22,578 nt of DNA. Source: Pelagibius sp050043265. Its GTDB lineage: Bacteria > Pseudomonadota > Alphaproteobacteria > Kiloniellales > Kiloniellaceae. A program made the position numbers and the translations under genes. The stretch lies in NCBI GenBank assembly GCA_050043265.1, contig JBHJIR010000042.1, positions 1 to 22,578 on the forward strand, given 5' to 3'. The notes under the pieces are model-generated. The model was not told the DNA's origin and did no database searches. It saw nothing but the letters and a program-made list of their open reading frames with translations. Below, piece after piece: positions 1 to 6,406 of the stretch. Each line of letters starts with the position of its first letter. Position 1 is the first letter of the stretch.

Positions 1-138
1 ACCCCCCGTCCCCCCTTTTTAATCTGGGCCCCCCTTTTTTTTCTTATTCTCCCTCCCCTCCTCCCTTCTTCACCAATCCCACCCCCGCGCCCCCCCCCCC
101 CCCCCAAAAAAAAATCCGGGGCCCCCCCGCCCCCCCCC
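1..138. other. Low-complexity, probably artefactual contig end
   Basis: The first 138 bases are made of long C runs (one of about 17), T runs and an A run of 9-10, with no resemblance to the GC-rich coding sequence that follows. Normal-looking sequence starts at about 139, just before the ribosome binding site of the first gene. I read this as sequencing or assembly noise at a contig end rather than biology. No gene should be called here. Confidence 0.75.
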
Positions 139-164
139 AAGACGGAGAGAGACGGAGAAACACG

Positions 165-938
165 ATGACCACCCATGCAACAGGCACCCGTGAAGAATGG
201 CTGGCGGCCCGGCTGGCGCTGCTGGAAGCGGAAAAGGACATGACCCGGCGCAGCGATGCCCTGGCCCGGCAGCGCCAGGACCTGCCGTGGGTCAGGGTCG
301 ACAAGGCCTACCGCTTCGAGACCGAGGCGGGCAGCGTGCCCCTGGAGAGCCTTTTTGCCGGGCGCTCGCAGCTGCTGGTCTATCACTTCATGTTCGGGCC
401 CGACTACACGGCGGGCTGCCCGTCCTGCTCGGCGATCGCGGACGGCTTCGACGGCATCGCCGTCCACCTGGCCAACCACGACGTCACGCTGATGGCGGTC
501 TCCCAGGCCCCGCTCGCCAAGCTGCTGAGCTACAAGCGGCGGATGGGATGGCACTTCCCCTGGGCCTCCGCCGGCGGCAGCGACTTCAACTTCGACTTCA
601 ACGTCTCTTTCACCGAAGCACAGCAGCGTGCCGGGGACATCGAGTACAACTTTCAGCGCGGCGGGCATGCGATGGACATCTCGCCCGCACCGGGGCCTGT
701 CGTCGAGTTCGCGGCGACCTGCGGCACCGACGCGCCGACCTACGTGCGCGACCGGCCGGGCCTCAGCAGCTTCGTGCGCGAGGACGGCGTGGTCTATCAC
801 AGCTATTCCACCTATGCCCGCGGGCTGGACGGCCTGTGGGGCATGTACCCGTGGCTCGACCGCGCGCCCAAGGGGCGCAACGAGACAGGGCCCTGGTGGC
901 GCCGCCACGACGAATACGACCGGCAGAGCGTCGCGTAG
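165..938 (+). CDS. DUF899 family thioredoxin-like protein
   Basis: A 257-residue protein that matches the DUF899 family, a group of cytosolic thioredoxin-fold proteins of unknown reaction. The N-terminal third is a helical segment. The family core follows: a strand ending in LLVYHFMFGPDY, a CPSC pair (C85, C88) at the place where thioredoxins carry their redox cysteines, and the C-terminal stretch with HSYSTYARGLDGLWGMYPWLD and RNETGPWWRRHDEY typical of the family. Length is normal. The ATG at 165 is preceded by GGAGAAA at 154-160, which fixes the start. The sequence GACGGAGA occurs twice in a row just upstream (141-148, 151-158). A small membrane protein gene follows within 30 bases and is probably co-transcribed. 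The family assignment is firm; a redox role is only an inference from the CxxC. Confidence 0.9.
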   Translation: MTTHATGTREEWLAARLALLEAEKDMTRRSDALARQRQDLPWVRVDKAYRFETEAGSVPLESLFAGRSQLLVYHFMFGPDYTAGCPSCSAIADGFDGIAVHLANHDVTLMAVSQAPLAKLLSYKRRMGWHFPWASAGGSDFNFDFNVSFTEAQQRAGDIEYNFQRGGHAMDISPAPGPVVEFAATCGTDAPTYVRDRPGLSSFVREDGVVYHSYSTYARGLDGLWGMYPWLDRAPKGRNETGPWWRRHDEYDRQSVA

Positions 939-964
939 GGCGATGCCCCGCGAGGCGCAAAGCG

Positions 965-1222
965 ATGCACGCCTGCCGGCCTGAGGCCGGACAGCGCGGC
1001 GCGGCGGCCTGGCTCGGCTACGCCGCCGCGCCGGCCTTCGCCGCCATGGCGCTGCTGACGGCCCTGCGCGGCGATGCCGGGGCGGACACGCTGTGCCTCA
1101 CGTCGCGCGACGCCTGGCCGCTGAACGGCATGACCACGATGTACCTGCTGATGAGCCTCTTCCACGCCGCCCCCTGGCTGACGCTGCTGTCCGGGCGGCG
1201 TCCCGAATCACGCCGCCGCTAG
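965..1222 (+). CDS. Small two-helix membrane protein next to DUF899
   Basis: An 85-residue protein beginning at the ATG at 965, 26 bases after the DUF899 stop. It has two hydrophobic segments, about residues 14-34 (WLGYAAAPAFAAMALLTAL) and 58-76 (TTMYLLMSLFHAAPWLTLL), separated by a short loop with one cysteine, and a basic tail (GRRPESRRR). From memory, similar small proteins containing an LNGMTTMYLLMS-like motif often follow DUF899 genes, so I take this as a real partner gene of unknown function. The open frame extends back to 197, but that part overlaps the DUF899 coding sequence in another frame and is spurious. The stop overlaps the stop of the convergent RidA gene by three bases. Its function is not known. 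Confidence 0.7.
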   Translation: MHACRPEAGQRGAAAWLGYAAAPAFAAMALLTALRGDAGADTLCLTSRDAWPLNGMTTMYLLMSLFHAAPWLTLLSGRRPESRRR

Positions 1223-1620
1223 CCTTTCCACAGCACCAGGTCGATCTCCACCAGGGCGTCGCGGGCCAGCCCCGTGACGCCCACGGTGGTGCGGCCGGGC
1301 AGTTTGGCGTCGTCGGGGAAGTAGCCCTGGTAGACCGTGTTGAAGCCGGGATAGTCGCGCTGGAACGCGGTGAGGTAGACCCGCACGAAGGCGGTGTCGG
1401 CCAGGCCGTAGCCACCGTGGGCGACGATGCGGGTGAGGTTCTTGAACACCAGATGGGTCTGCGCCGCGATGCCCTCGGGCAGCGGCTGCTGCAAGTCGTC
1501 CGGGTCGATGGGCAACTGGCCGGTGACGTAGAGGAAGGGTCCCGCCTGGACCGCGTGGCTGTACTTGGCGCCGGGCGGCGCCGGCGCGGCATCGGGGGCG
1601 TTCAAGTGCTGCAGGGGCAT
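1219..1620 (-). CDS. RidA/YjgF/Rid family enamine/imine deaminase
   Basis: A 133-residue protein of the Rid family, cytosolic trimers that hydrolyse reactive enamine/imine intermediates released by PLP enzymes. Family marks are SHAVQAGPFLYVTGQLPIDP in the first third, the central VFKNLTRIVAHGG segment, and the C-terminal PGRTTVGV...DALVEIDLVLW. R110 and E125 sit where active deaminases carry their carboxylate-binding arginine and catalytic glutamate, so activity is likely. The start at 1620 has GAAAGG a few bases upstream on the - strand. A LysR regulator gene lies upstream on the same strand, 224 bases away, and may control it. Substrate is not predictable from the sequence; several Rid subfamilies look alike at this level. 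Confidence 0.9.
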   Translation of the reverse strand: MPLQHLNAPDAAPAPPGAKYSHAVQAGPFLYVTGQLPIDPDDLQQPLPEGIAAQTHLVFKNLTRIVAHGGYGLADTAFVRVYLTAFQRDYPGFNTVYQGYFPDDAKLPGRTTVGVTGLARDALVEIDLVLWKG

Positions 1621-1732
1621 GGCTTGGACCTTTCCGTTTGGACGGGTTCATGAACAGCTTGCGGCCCTACCGACCCGGCCGCGGAGTCGATGGTCGGAGC
1701 CTAGCCTTCAAAATCGCTCCCCGCGACGCCCA

Positions 1733-1765
1733 TGGGTCCCGGGGTCAAGCCCCGGGACGACAGTG
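1733..1765 (+). repeat. Intergenic palindromic element, copy A
   Basis: An imperfect palindrome whose arms are TCCCGGGG and CCCCGGGA, with a loop TCAAG between them, preceded by TGGG and followed by CGACAGTG. It lies between the LysR stop and the RidA start. The same design recurs at 7266, 15185, 15931 and 16032 in this window, always between genes, which marks it as a dispersed intergenic repeat (REP-like). No T run follows, so it is not a classic terminator, though a hairpin in RNA is likely. Confidence 0.75.
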
Positions 1766-1844
1766 GTGTGGGGAGAGGCATTGCACGCTCGTTACCGACC
1801 TCGTCACCTGCGATGTGCGAAGGCCGCAGTTCGGCACTCCCGTG

Positions 1845-2756
1845 TCACCCCGCCGTGTCTGCGGCGGTGTGCTTTGCCGCGCTGCGCAGGTTGGTGAGAA
1901 CGAGGTCCAGCACTTCCGCATCGCCGGCGGTCGGGTAGACCACGTAGGCCGGGTAGTGAAAGACCGGCGCCTGGGGCACCAGCGTCAGGCGGCCCTCGGC
2001 CAGCGGGCGGCGCACCAGGCGGCGCGGCAGGTAGGCCGAGGCGCGGTTTTCCAGCAGGTATTTCAGGCCCAGGGAGCCGACCTCCATGTAGAGGCCCGGG
2101 GTCACCAGGTCGGGGAAGTTCAGGCTGTGGTCGACCTGAAACTCGGGGCCCCAGTCGATGTAGATGTAGCCGGGACCGAGCGTGCGCGCCGACTTGGCAG
2201 CGGGCCTGGCAGCAGACTTGGCCGCGGATTTGGAATCCGGGCGGGCCTCGCTGGAGACCAGCACCAGTTCCTCCTCGAACAGCATTTCCAGCTCGAAGCC
2301 GGGGCGGCTCTGGGGCGTGTACATGACGCCGATGTCGAGGGTGCCCTCGACGAGGCGCTGCATCAGGGTGGCGGAGATGCCCGAGAAAGTACGGATGGCG
2401 ATCTCCGGCAGCTTGGCCCGCATCTGCGCCAGCCAGTCCATCAGGAAGCCGTCCCACAGGCTGTACTGGCCGCCGACGGTCAGCGCCGCCTGGTAGCCCG
2501 CCGGCAGCGAGACCTCCAGGCGCGCCTGCTCCCACACCCGCACCAGGGCGACGGCGTGCTTGTGGAACTGGGCGCCGGCCTGGGTCAGTCCGGCGCCGGC
2601 CTTGCTACGCTCGAACAGCGGCTTGCCGAGCTGCTCCTCCAGGGTGCGGATGCGGGTGCTGACCGTCGACTGGGTGACGTGGACCCGCCGGGCCGCCTCG
2701 ACGAAGCTGCCGCCGTCGACCACGGCGAGGAAGGTACGGGCAAGATCGATATCCAT
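1845..2756 (-). CDS. LysR-type transcriptional regulator
   Basis: A 303-residue LysR family regulator. Residues 1-60 form the winged helix-turn-helix (FLAVVDGGSFVEAARRVHVTQSTVSTRIRTLEEQLGKPLFERS), followed by the linker helix and a two-lobed effector-binding domain from about residue 90 to 295. The start at 2756 gives the usual LysR N terminus. An unusual feature is a low-complexity stretch at about residues 170-192 (DSKSAAKSAARPAAKSART), made of repeated Ala/Lys/Ser units inserted in the effector domain between a VLVSS strand and YIYIDWGPEF; it looks like a lineage-specific expansion. The divergent neighbour is the 37-residue small protein gene at 2938, which is a plausible target together with the downstream ridA-like gene. 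The effector is unknown. Confidence 0.92.
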   Translation of the reverse strand: MDIDLARTFLAVVDGGSFVEAARRVHVTQSTVSTRIRTLEEQLGKPLFERSKAGAGLTQAGAQFHKHAVALVRVWEQARLEVSLPAGYQAALTVGGQYSLWDGFLMDWLAQMRAKLPEIAIRTFSGISATLMQRLVEGTLDIGVMYTPQSRPGFELEMLFEEELVLVSSEARPDSKSAAKSAARPAAKSARTLGPGYIYIDWGPEFQVDHSLNFPDLVTPGLYMEVGSLGLKYLLENRASAYLPRRLVRRPLAEGRLTLVPQAPVFHYPAYVVYPTAGDAEVLDLVLTNLRSAAKHTAADTAG

Positions 2757-2937
2757 GAGGGACGTCCGGAAAAGGGGACGGGTGTCTGGTTAAGCACGAA
2801 TCGCCGGCTCAGCCAGATCATCCCTTACTATTCGATATGCCGATATTAACATGCAATAAAATTCGTTTGTTAAATAGATCGAGCCGGCTCATGTTTTCCC
2901 CATCGGCGTATCGTCGCCGCTCCAAGGAGACACGCAA
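2757..2937. promoter_or_regulatory. Divergent, AT-rich promoter region between lysR and the small gene
   Basis: This 181-base gap separates divergent genes and holds the most AT-rich patch of the left part (about 2826-2880). It contains a CGATAT direct repeat at 2833-2838 and 2841-2846 and runs such as GCAATAAAATTCG. LysR regulators usually bind in such divergent gaps, so it probably holds both promoters. I cannot assign exact -35/-10 boxes. Confidence 0.45.
2923..2929 (+). promoter_or_regulatory. Strong ribosome binding site of the 37-residue gene
   Basis: AAGGAGA lies eight to nine bases before the ATG at 2938. It is one of the best Shine-Dalgarno matches in the window, and it is the main reason to believe the very short gene behind it. 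Confidence 0.65.
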
Positions 2938-3051
2938 ATGCCAATGGGCAAACCCAACAAGCCCGCCACCAACGCGCAACCCGCCGCGCCCGCCACGGGC
3001 GCAACAGGCAAGCCGAGCAGCATCGGCAAGTCGGCCACCCCCAAGAAGTAG
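2938..3051 (+). CDS. Small basic Pro/Ala/Lys-rich protein, 37 residues
   Basis: A short frame with ATG at 2938 and TAG at 3049-3051 that begins MPMGKPNKPATNAQPAAP and ends in SIGKSATPKK. It carries seven lysines and no acidic residue, so it is strongly basic. It has no cysteine, aromatic residue or hydrophobic stretch, and is probably disordered. Support for a real gene: a near-perfect Shine-Dalgarno at ideal spacing, an AT-rich promoter-like region upstream divergent from a LysR gene, and a good intrinsic terminator downstream at 3318. I do not recognise a family. Low-complexity basic peptides like this can bind nucleic acids or membranes, but nothing here proves either. A second start codon at 2944 (ATGGGCAAA) would shorten it by two residues. 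Confidence 0.6.
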   Translation: MPMGKPNKPATNAQPAAPATGATGKPSSIGKSATPKK

Positions 3052-3106
3052 GCACTTAGCAGGCTAGACGGGTCCCCCCGACCCAAGCCGGAAGGATGAA
3101 GCCCCC

Positions 3107-3235
3107 GTGACGATCACCCCCCTGTTGATCCACTGCTTCGCTCTCGCCCTTGCCGCGTCGGTCCTGGTCCAGGCCGCCGCCCGCCCCGGGCTCCCCCGCC
3201 CGGCCAAAAGCCAGGCGCGAGACTTCCCAGGCTAG
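3107..3235 (+). CDS. Possible 42-residue hydrophobic peptide (weak)
   Basis: A GTG at 3107 opens a 42-codon frame ending at TAG 3233-3235. Its first 25 residues (LLIHCFALALAASVLVQAAA) are hydrophobic like a signal peptide or single membrane helix, followed by a basic Pro-rich tail. GGAAGG lies 11 bases upstream, rather far. A four-codon frame ATG-AAG-CCC-CCG-TGA (3096-3110) overlaps the GTG. It could form an operon with the 37-residue gene before the shared terminator. Support is thin: the codons are GC-rich enough to be open by chance. Confidence 0.25.
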   Translation: MTITPLLIHCFALALAASVLVQAAARPGLPRPAKSQARDFPG

Positions 3236-3317
3236 ACAGCCGACACCCCGGCGGCGGCCAGCCGCCGGGCCTTCCGGACAGCCGCAAACGGCGACTGGAA
3301 AAGGACGACAACGACCA

Positions 3318-3360
3318 CGGGGGCGCCCGGCGAAAACCGGACGCCCCCGTCCCTTTTTTT
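3318..3360 (+). terminator. Rho-independent terminator
   Basis: The arms CGGGGGCG-C-CCGG (3318-3330) and CCGG-A-CGCCCCCG (3337-3349) pair over 12 base pairs with one mismatch around the loop CGAAAA. They are followed by TCCC and seven or more T on the + strand. It should end transcription of the small + strand unit starting near 2938 and insulate it from the convergent gene at 3419. Confidence 0.85.
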
Positions 3361-3418
3361 CACGACGGCATTCTTGTTGCGCCGACATTGTTGTTGCGGC
3401 GGGGCGCCCGCCGCGCGG

Positions 3419-4444
3419 CTACATCCAGCGGGCGATCATCTTGTGCTGCACGTTGGCCTGGGCGGCGACGCGGTAGTAGGCGATGAGCTCGCGCAGCGGC
3501 GCCGAGAGACGGTCGAAACCGGAGATGAAGGCGACGACCACGCCGATAGTGGTCTGGCCCTCGATCACCATCATGCCGCCGACCAGCAGCACGCTGAGCG
3601 GCGTCAGGGCATTCAGCAGGTTGACGGCGGCCTTGAGACCGAACTTCAGCAGGAAGGTCCTGATGCGGTTGTCGTAGATGTGGTCGAGCCGTTTCCCCAG
3701 ATCGCCCGTCCCGGACCCGTCGGCAGGCTCGCCCCGCGACGGCGCGGGCTCGCCCGGCAAGTCGGTCAGCTGATCGCCGAAGGCGCGCATCATCTTCACG
3801 CGCCGCTCCAGCAGGCGGTTCACGTAGCGCTGCACCAGCGGCACCAGCACGGCCTGGGGCAGGATGAAGGCCAGGCTGATCAGCGCGACGACCGGCTGCA
3901 CCACCAGCATGTAGCCGCCCAGCGCGATCAGCATGGCGATGTTCACGCAGGGCTGCGACAGCCCTTCGCCGACGAAGCCGCCGAGGCGATCGATCTCGGG
4001 ACCGATGACCGACACCGCCTCGCCACTGTGGGCCCCGCCGCCGTGGGCATCCTCGCCGTTGCCGTTGCGCGCGGCATAGAGCCGCGACAGGTGGGCGCGG
4101 TTGTAGCGGATGGCGCTCTCACTCAGCCAGCCCTGGTACATTCTGAGCACGAACTTGGTGCCGCCCTGGACCAGGAGGACACCGAGGTAGATCGCGGCAA
4201 AGGTCCACAGCAGGTTCAGGTCGCGGTCCTTCACCACCTCGTCGACGATGCGGCGCTGCAGTTCCAGCGGGATTGCCGGCAGCCCGGCGATCGCCACCGC
4301 CAGCAGGCAGATCCAGACCTGGTGCCAGCCGCTCATGCGCCAGACGTAGCCGAGCAGCGAGCCCGCCGGGGTGTCGTCGCCGCTGCGCGCAATGTGGCGC
4401 GGGCGCATCAGGAAATCGGGCTTCGGCGGACCTTTGCTATGCAA
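3419..4444 (-). CDS. Stand-alone ABC exporter membrane domain, no ATPase
   Basis: A 341-residue protein matching the six-helix type I exporter membrane domain. Hydrophobic segments lie near residues 43-60, 79-95, 172-190, 192-210 and 273-300, with the intracellular-loop motif GEAVSVIGPEIDRLGGFVGEG and a final FISGFDRLSAPLRELIAYYRVAAQANVQHKMIARWM. In full-length exporters an ATP-binding domain follows exactly there, but this protein stops, and no Walker A or signature motif occurs in the 370 bases downstream. A Gly/His-rich insert (NGNGEDAHGGGAHSG) and a Pro/Gly-rich insert near residue 230 (GEPAPSRGEPADGSGTGD) are unusual. Start ATG at 4444; a later ATG near residue 13 is possible. It may pair with an ATPase encoded elsewhere, have a non-transport role, or be a decaying gene. 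The whole membrane domain is intact. Confidence 0.8.
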   Translation of the reverse strand: MHSKGPPKPDFLMRPRHIARSGDDTPAGSLLGYVWRMSGWHQVWICLLAVAIAGLPAIPLELQRRIVDEVVKDRDLNLLWTFAAIYLGVLLVQGGTKFVLRMYQGWLSESAIRYNRAHLSRLYAARNGNGEDAHGGGAHSGEAVSVIGPEIDRLGGFVGEGLSQPCVNIAMLIALGGYMLVVQPVVALISLAFILPQAVLVPLVQRYVNRLLERRVKMMRAFGDQLTDLPGEPAPSRGEPADGSGTGDLGKRLDHIYDNRIRTFLLKFGLKAAVNLLNALTPLSVLLVGGMMVIEGQTTIGVVVAFISGFDRLSAPLRELIAYYRVAAQANVQHKMIARWM

Positions 4445-4476
4445 TCAAGGGGGCTGGGGAACCAAGGGGGCAGGCA

Positions 4477-4528
4477 ATCGGGGGCGGCGACCGGGGGTGG
4501 CGATCGGGGGTGGCGACCGGGGGTGGAT
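4477..4528 (+). repeat. Four 13-bp G-rich tandem repeats
   Basis: Four adjacent 13-base units of the form A(T/C)CGGGGG(C/T)GGCG (starting 4477, 4490, 4503 and 4516) lie directly upstream of the orphan ABC membrane-domain gene. With G runs at 4449, 4456 and 4466, seven tracts of four or five G follow one another, so the + strand can in principle fold into G-quadruplexes. The alternating T/C at position 2 suggests a 26-base unit duplicated once. Confidence 0.8.
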
Positions 4529-4744
4529 GATGGGAGAACGCCGCCCGAGGCGCCCCGTTCCCCGTGCCGCGCCGCCACCAGCGGGCATTACAAGTATTGG
4601 CCGCCGCCGCGAGACGGCAAGCCCCCTCCGTTCGGCCGTGACGCAAGGGCGGCGCAAATCATTCAATAGTATGCAACACCCCCCGTCGGGCGGAGCGGCT
4701 CCCACCGCCGGCCGCGGGATAATTCCCCGTTTTCCTGCCGTTTT

Positions 4745-4788
4745 GCGCCGCCGGACCAGGGCAAACGCCATGCCCGCCCCGGCGGCGC
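4745..4788 (+). other. Hairpin upstream of the tup operon
   Basis: GCGCCGCCGG (4745-4754) pairs perfectly with CCGGCGGCGC (4779-4788). Inside, GGGCA (4759-4763) pairs with TGCCC (4771-4775) around a seven-base loop, giving a two-part stem with an internal loop. It is followed by CTTTGTATG, too few T for a good terminator. It may be a leader RNA structure for tup, or the end of an unseen transcript. Confidence 0.45.
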
Positions 4789-4877
4789 TTTGTATGCTCG
4801 AATTCCGTCGGCGCGTAATTTTCAACATAAAACACATAAGATCGCCGGCGCCGGGCGGGAGAGCAAAGGACCACCTT

Positions 4878-5585
4878 ATGCAGGATTTCGGGGCGGCCTT
4901 CAGCCAGGCCTTCGCCCTCATTCTGTCGGGCGACGCCGATCTGCTGGAGATCATCGGGCTGTCGCTGCGCGTCACCTTCTCGGCGGTGGTGCTGGCCTGC
5001 GCCATCGGCCTGCCGCTGGGCGCCGTGCTGGCCGTCGGGCGTTTTCCCGGCCGCCTGGCCGTGGTCACCGTCGTCAACGCGCTGATGGGTCTGCAGCCGG
5101 AGGTCGTCGGCCTGGGCGTCTACCTGCTGCTGTCCGGCGCCGGGCCGCTGGGCGTGCTGCAGCTGCTCTACACCCCCACCGCGATGATCGTCGCCCAGAC
5201 CATCCTGGTCGCGCCGATCAGCGCCGCGCTGACCCGCCAGGTGGTCGAGGACCTGCACGGCGAGTACGACGAACTGCTGCGCTCCATGGGCGCGCGGCGC
5301 GGCGCGGTGATCGCCACCCTGCTGTGGGACGCGCGCTATTCGCTGATGACCGCGGCGCTGGCCGGCCTGGGCCGCGCGCTGGGCGAGGTCGGCGCCATCA
5401 TCGTGGTGGGCGGCAACATCAACCACGTGACCCGGGTGATGACCACCACCATCGCGCTGGAGACCTCCAAGGGGAACCTCTCCCTGGCGCTCGGCCTCGG
5501 CATCATCCTGGTCGGCCTTTCCATCCTGGTGAACGGCCTGGTCATGGGACTGCGCAGCAGCGCGGCGCGCCTGGCCTATGCCTGA
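4878..5585 (+). CDS. tupB: Tungstate ABC transporter permease TupB
   Basis: A 235-residue inner-membrane permease of the molybdate/tungstate type. It has about five to six hydrophobic segments and the cytoplasmic loop that contacts the ATPase (EYDELLRSMGARRGAVIATLLWDARYSLMTAALAGLGRALGEVG, residues about 132-175, with the conserved G before the following helix). The QPEVVGLGVYLLLS and NINHVTRVMTTTIALETSKGNL segments are typical of TupB rather than ModB. The start at 4878 is set by AAAGGA at 4865-4870; the frame is open far upstream but lacks protein character. The stop overlaps the ATG of the ATPase by eight bases, implying translational coupling. Role: moves tungstate (WO4) delivered by TupA across the membrane, for tungsten or molybdenum cofactor enzymes. 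Confidence 0.9.
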   Translation: MQDFGAAFSQAFALILSGDADLLEIIGLSLRVTFSAVVLACAIGLPLGAVLAVGRFPGRLAVVTVVNALMGLQPEVVGLGVYLLLSGAGPLGVLQLLYTPTAMIVAQTILVAPISAALTRQVVEDLHGEYDELLRSMGARRGAVIATLLWDARYSLMTAALAGLGRALGEVGAIIVVGGNINHVTRVMTTTIALETSKGNLSLALGLGIILVGLSILVNGLVMGLRSSAARLAYA

Positions 5586-6354
5586 CGCCGTGAGCGGAAG
5601 CGCGGCGCCGCGTGAGGACGCGGCGGCGGTGGACCCGGCGGGCATCTGGCCCGTGGCGCTGCGCGACGTCCGCTTCGCCGTGGGCGGCAAGACGCTGCTC
5701 GACCGCCTGTCGCTGCAGCTGCCGCCGGGCGTGCGCTCCGTGGTCATGGGACCCAACGGCGCCGGGAAAAGCCTGCTGCTGCGCCTCATCGCCGGCCTCA
5801 TCGAACCGACCTCCGGTGCCATCACCTATGCCGGACGCAGCGGCGACGCCGCGGCCCGCCGCCGCATCGCCGTGGTGTTCCAGCGCCCGGTGCTGCTGCG
5901 CCGCTCGGTCGCCGCCAACCTGCGCCATGCGCTGGCGACTTATGGCGTGCCACGCGGCGAGCGCGCCCGGCGGCTGGACGACCTGCTGGCGCTGGGCCGG
6001 CTGGAAGACATCGCCGAGCGCCCGGCCCGGGTGCTGTCGGGCGGCGAACAACAGCGCCTGTCCATGGTCCGCGCCCTGGCCGCCGAGCCGGAGATGCTGC
6101 TGCTCGACGAGCCGACGGCCAGCCTCGACCCCCAGGCGACCGCCGCCATCGAGACGCTGGTCGGCCAGGCCGCCGCCGCCGGCGTGAAGATCGTGCTGGT
6201 CACCCACGACCGCGGCCAGGCCCAGCGCCTGGCCGACGAGATCCTGTTCCTGCATCGCGGCAGCCTGGCCGAGCGCAGCGACGCCGATGCCTTCTTCAGC
6301 CGACCGAATTCAGCCGCGGCCCAGGCCTACCTGGAAGGCCGGCTGCTGCTGTGA
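5578..6354 (+). CDS. tupC: Tungstate ABC transporter ATP-binding protein TupC
   Basis: A 258-residue ABC ATPase with all expected elements: Walker A GPNGAGKS (58-65), Q-loop Q102, signature LSGGEQQR (153-160), Walker B and catalytic Glu LLLDEPT (174-180), D-loop SLD and switch His H210 in VTHD. It has no C-terminal TOBE-type molybdate-binding domain, which fits the short TupC/WtpC-like form rather than ModC. An extra ~25-residue Ala/Pro/Asp-rich N-terminal extension precedes the fold; a later start is possible, but the ATG at 5578 overlaps the tupB stop in the coupled arrangement. It powers import through TupB. The order permease-ATPase-binding protein differs from the tupABC order described in several other bacteria. 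Confidence 0.9.
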   Translation: MPDAVSGSAAPREDAAAVDPAGIWPVALRDVRFAVGGKTLLDRLSLQLPPGVRSVVMGPNGAGKSLLLRLIAGLIEPTSGAITYAGRSGDAAARRRIAVVFQRPVLLRRSVAANLRHALATYGVPRGERARRLDDLLALGRLEDIAERPARVLSGGEQQRLSMVRALAAEPEMLLLDEPTASLDPQATAAIETLVGQAAAAGVKIVLVTHDRGQAQRLADEILFLHRGSLAERSDADAFFSRPNSAAAQAYLEGRLLL

Positions 6355-6362
6355 ACCGCAAA

Positions 6363-6396
6363 CCAACCATCACGTAAAGCCAACCGTCACGTAAAG
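6363..6396 (+). repeat. 17-bp tandem duplication before tupA
   Basis: CCAACCATCACGTAAAG (6363-6379) is followed at once by CCAACCGTCACGTAAAG (6380-6396), differing at one base. The second copy runs into the AAGGGAG ribosome binding site (6394-6400) of tupA, so the duplication lengthens the tupC-tupA spacer. It may be a recent slippage event. Confidence 0.85.
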
Positions 6397-6406
6397 GGAG
6401 ACGCTT

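Larger units (their letters stand above)
3052..3418. other. Gap with a possible micro-ORF and a terminator
   Basis: This 367-base gap between the 37-residue gene and the convergent orphan ABC membrane-domain gene holds a weak 42-codon frame at 3107 and an intrinsic terminator at 3318-3360. The nonamer AGGCTAGAC, containing a TAG stop, occurs twice (3061 and 3230 region). No other gene is apparent. Confidence 0.5.
4445..4877. other. Regulatory gap between orphan ABC domain and tup operon
   Basis: This 433-base divergent gap has three parts: the G-tract repeat (4449-4528), a GC-rich middle without a convincing gene, and from about 4740 a hairpin-forming segment followed by an AT-rich patch (about 4815-4850) that probably holds the tup promoter. 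A reading frame crosses the region in the tupB frame, but its composition is not protein-like. Confidence 0.5.

Noticed and set aside
1638..2849. 403-codon frame on the + strand
   Set aside because: Antisense to the LysR gene and crosses intergenic repeat A; composition typical of a shadow.
4477..4528. CRISPR-like array
   Set aside because: Repeats are 13 bases, directly adjacent, without spacers.
3374..4669. Long 431-codon frame on the + strand
   Set aside because: It is the complement of the orphan ABC membrane-domain gene; its translation is Gln/His/Arg/Ala-rich with no recognisable domain.
4371..4877. N-terminal extension of TupB
   Set aside because: The frame is open by chance through the G-tract repeat and an intergenic region; the ribosome binding site and family length support the start at 4878.
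4680..4877. Molybdenum-cofactor riboswitch
   Set aside because: Only a simple nested hairpin is visible; I could not place the multi-stem consensus.
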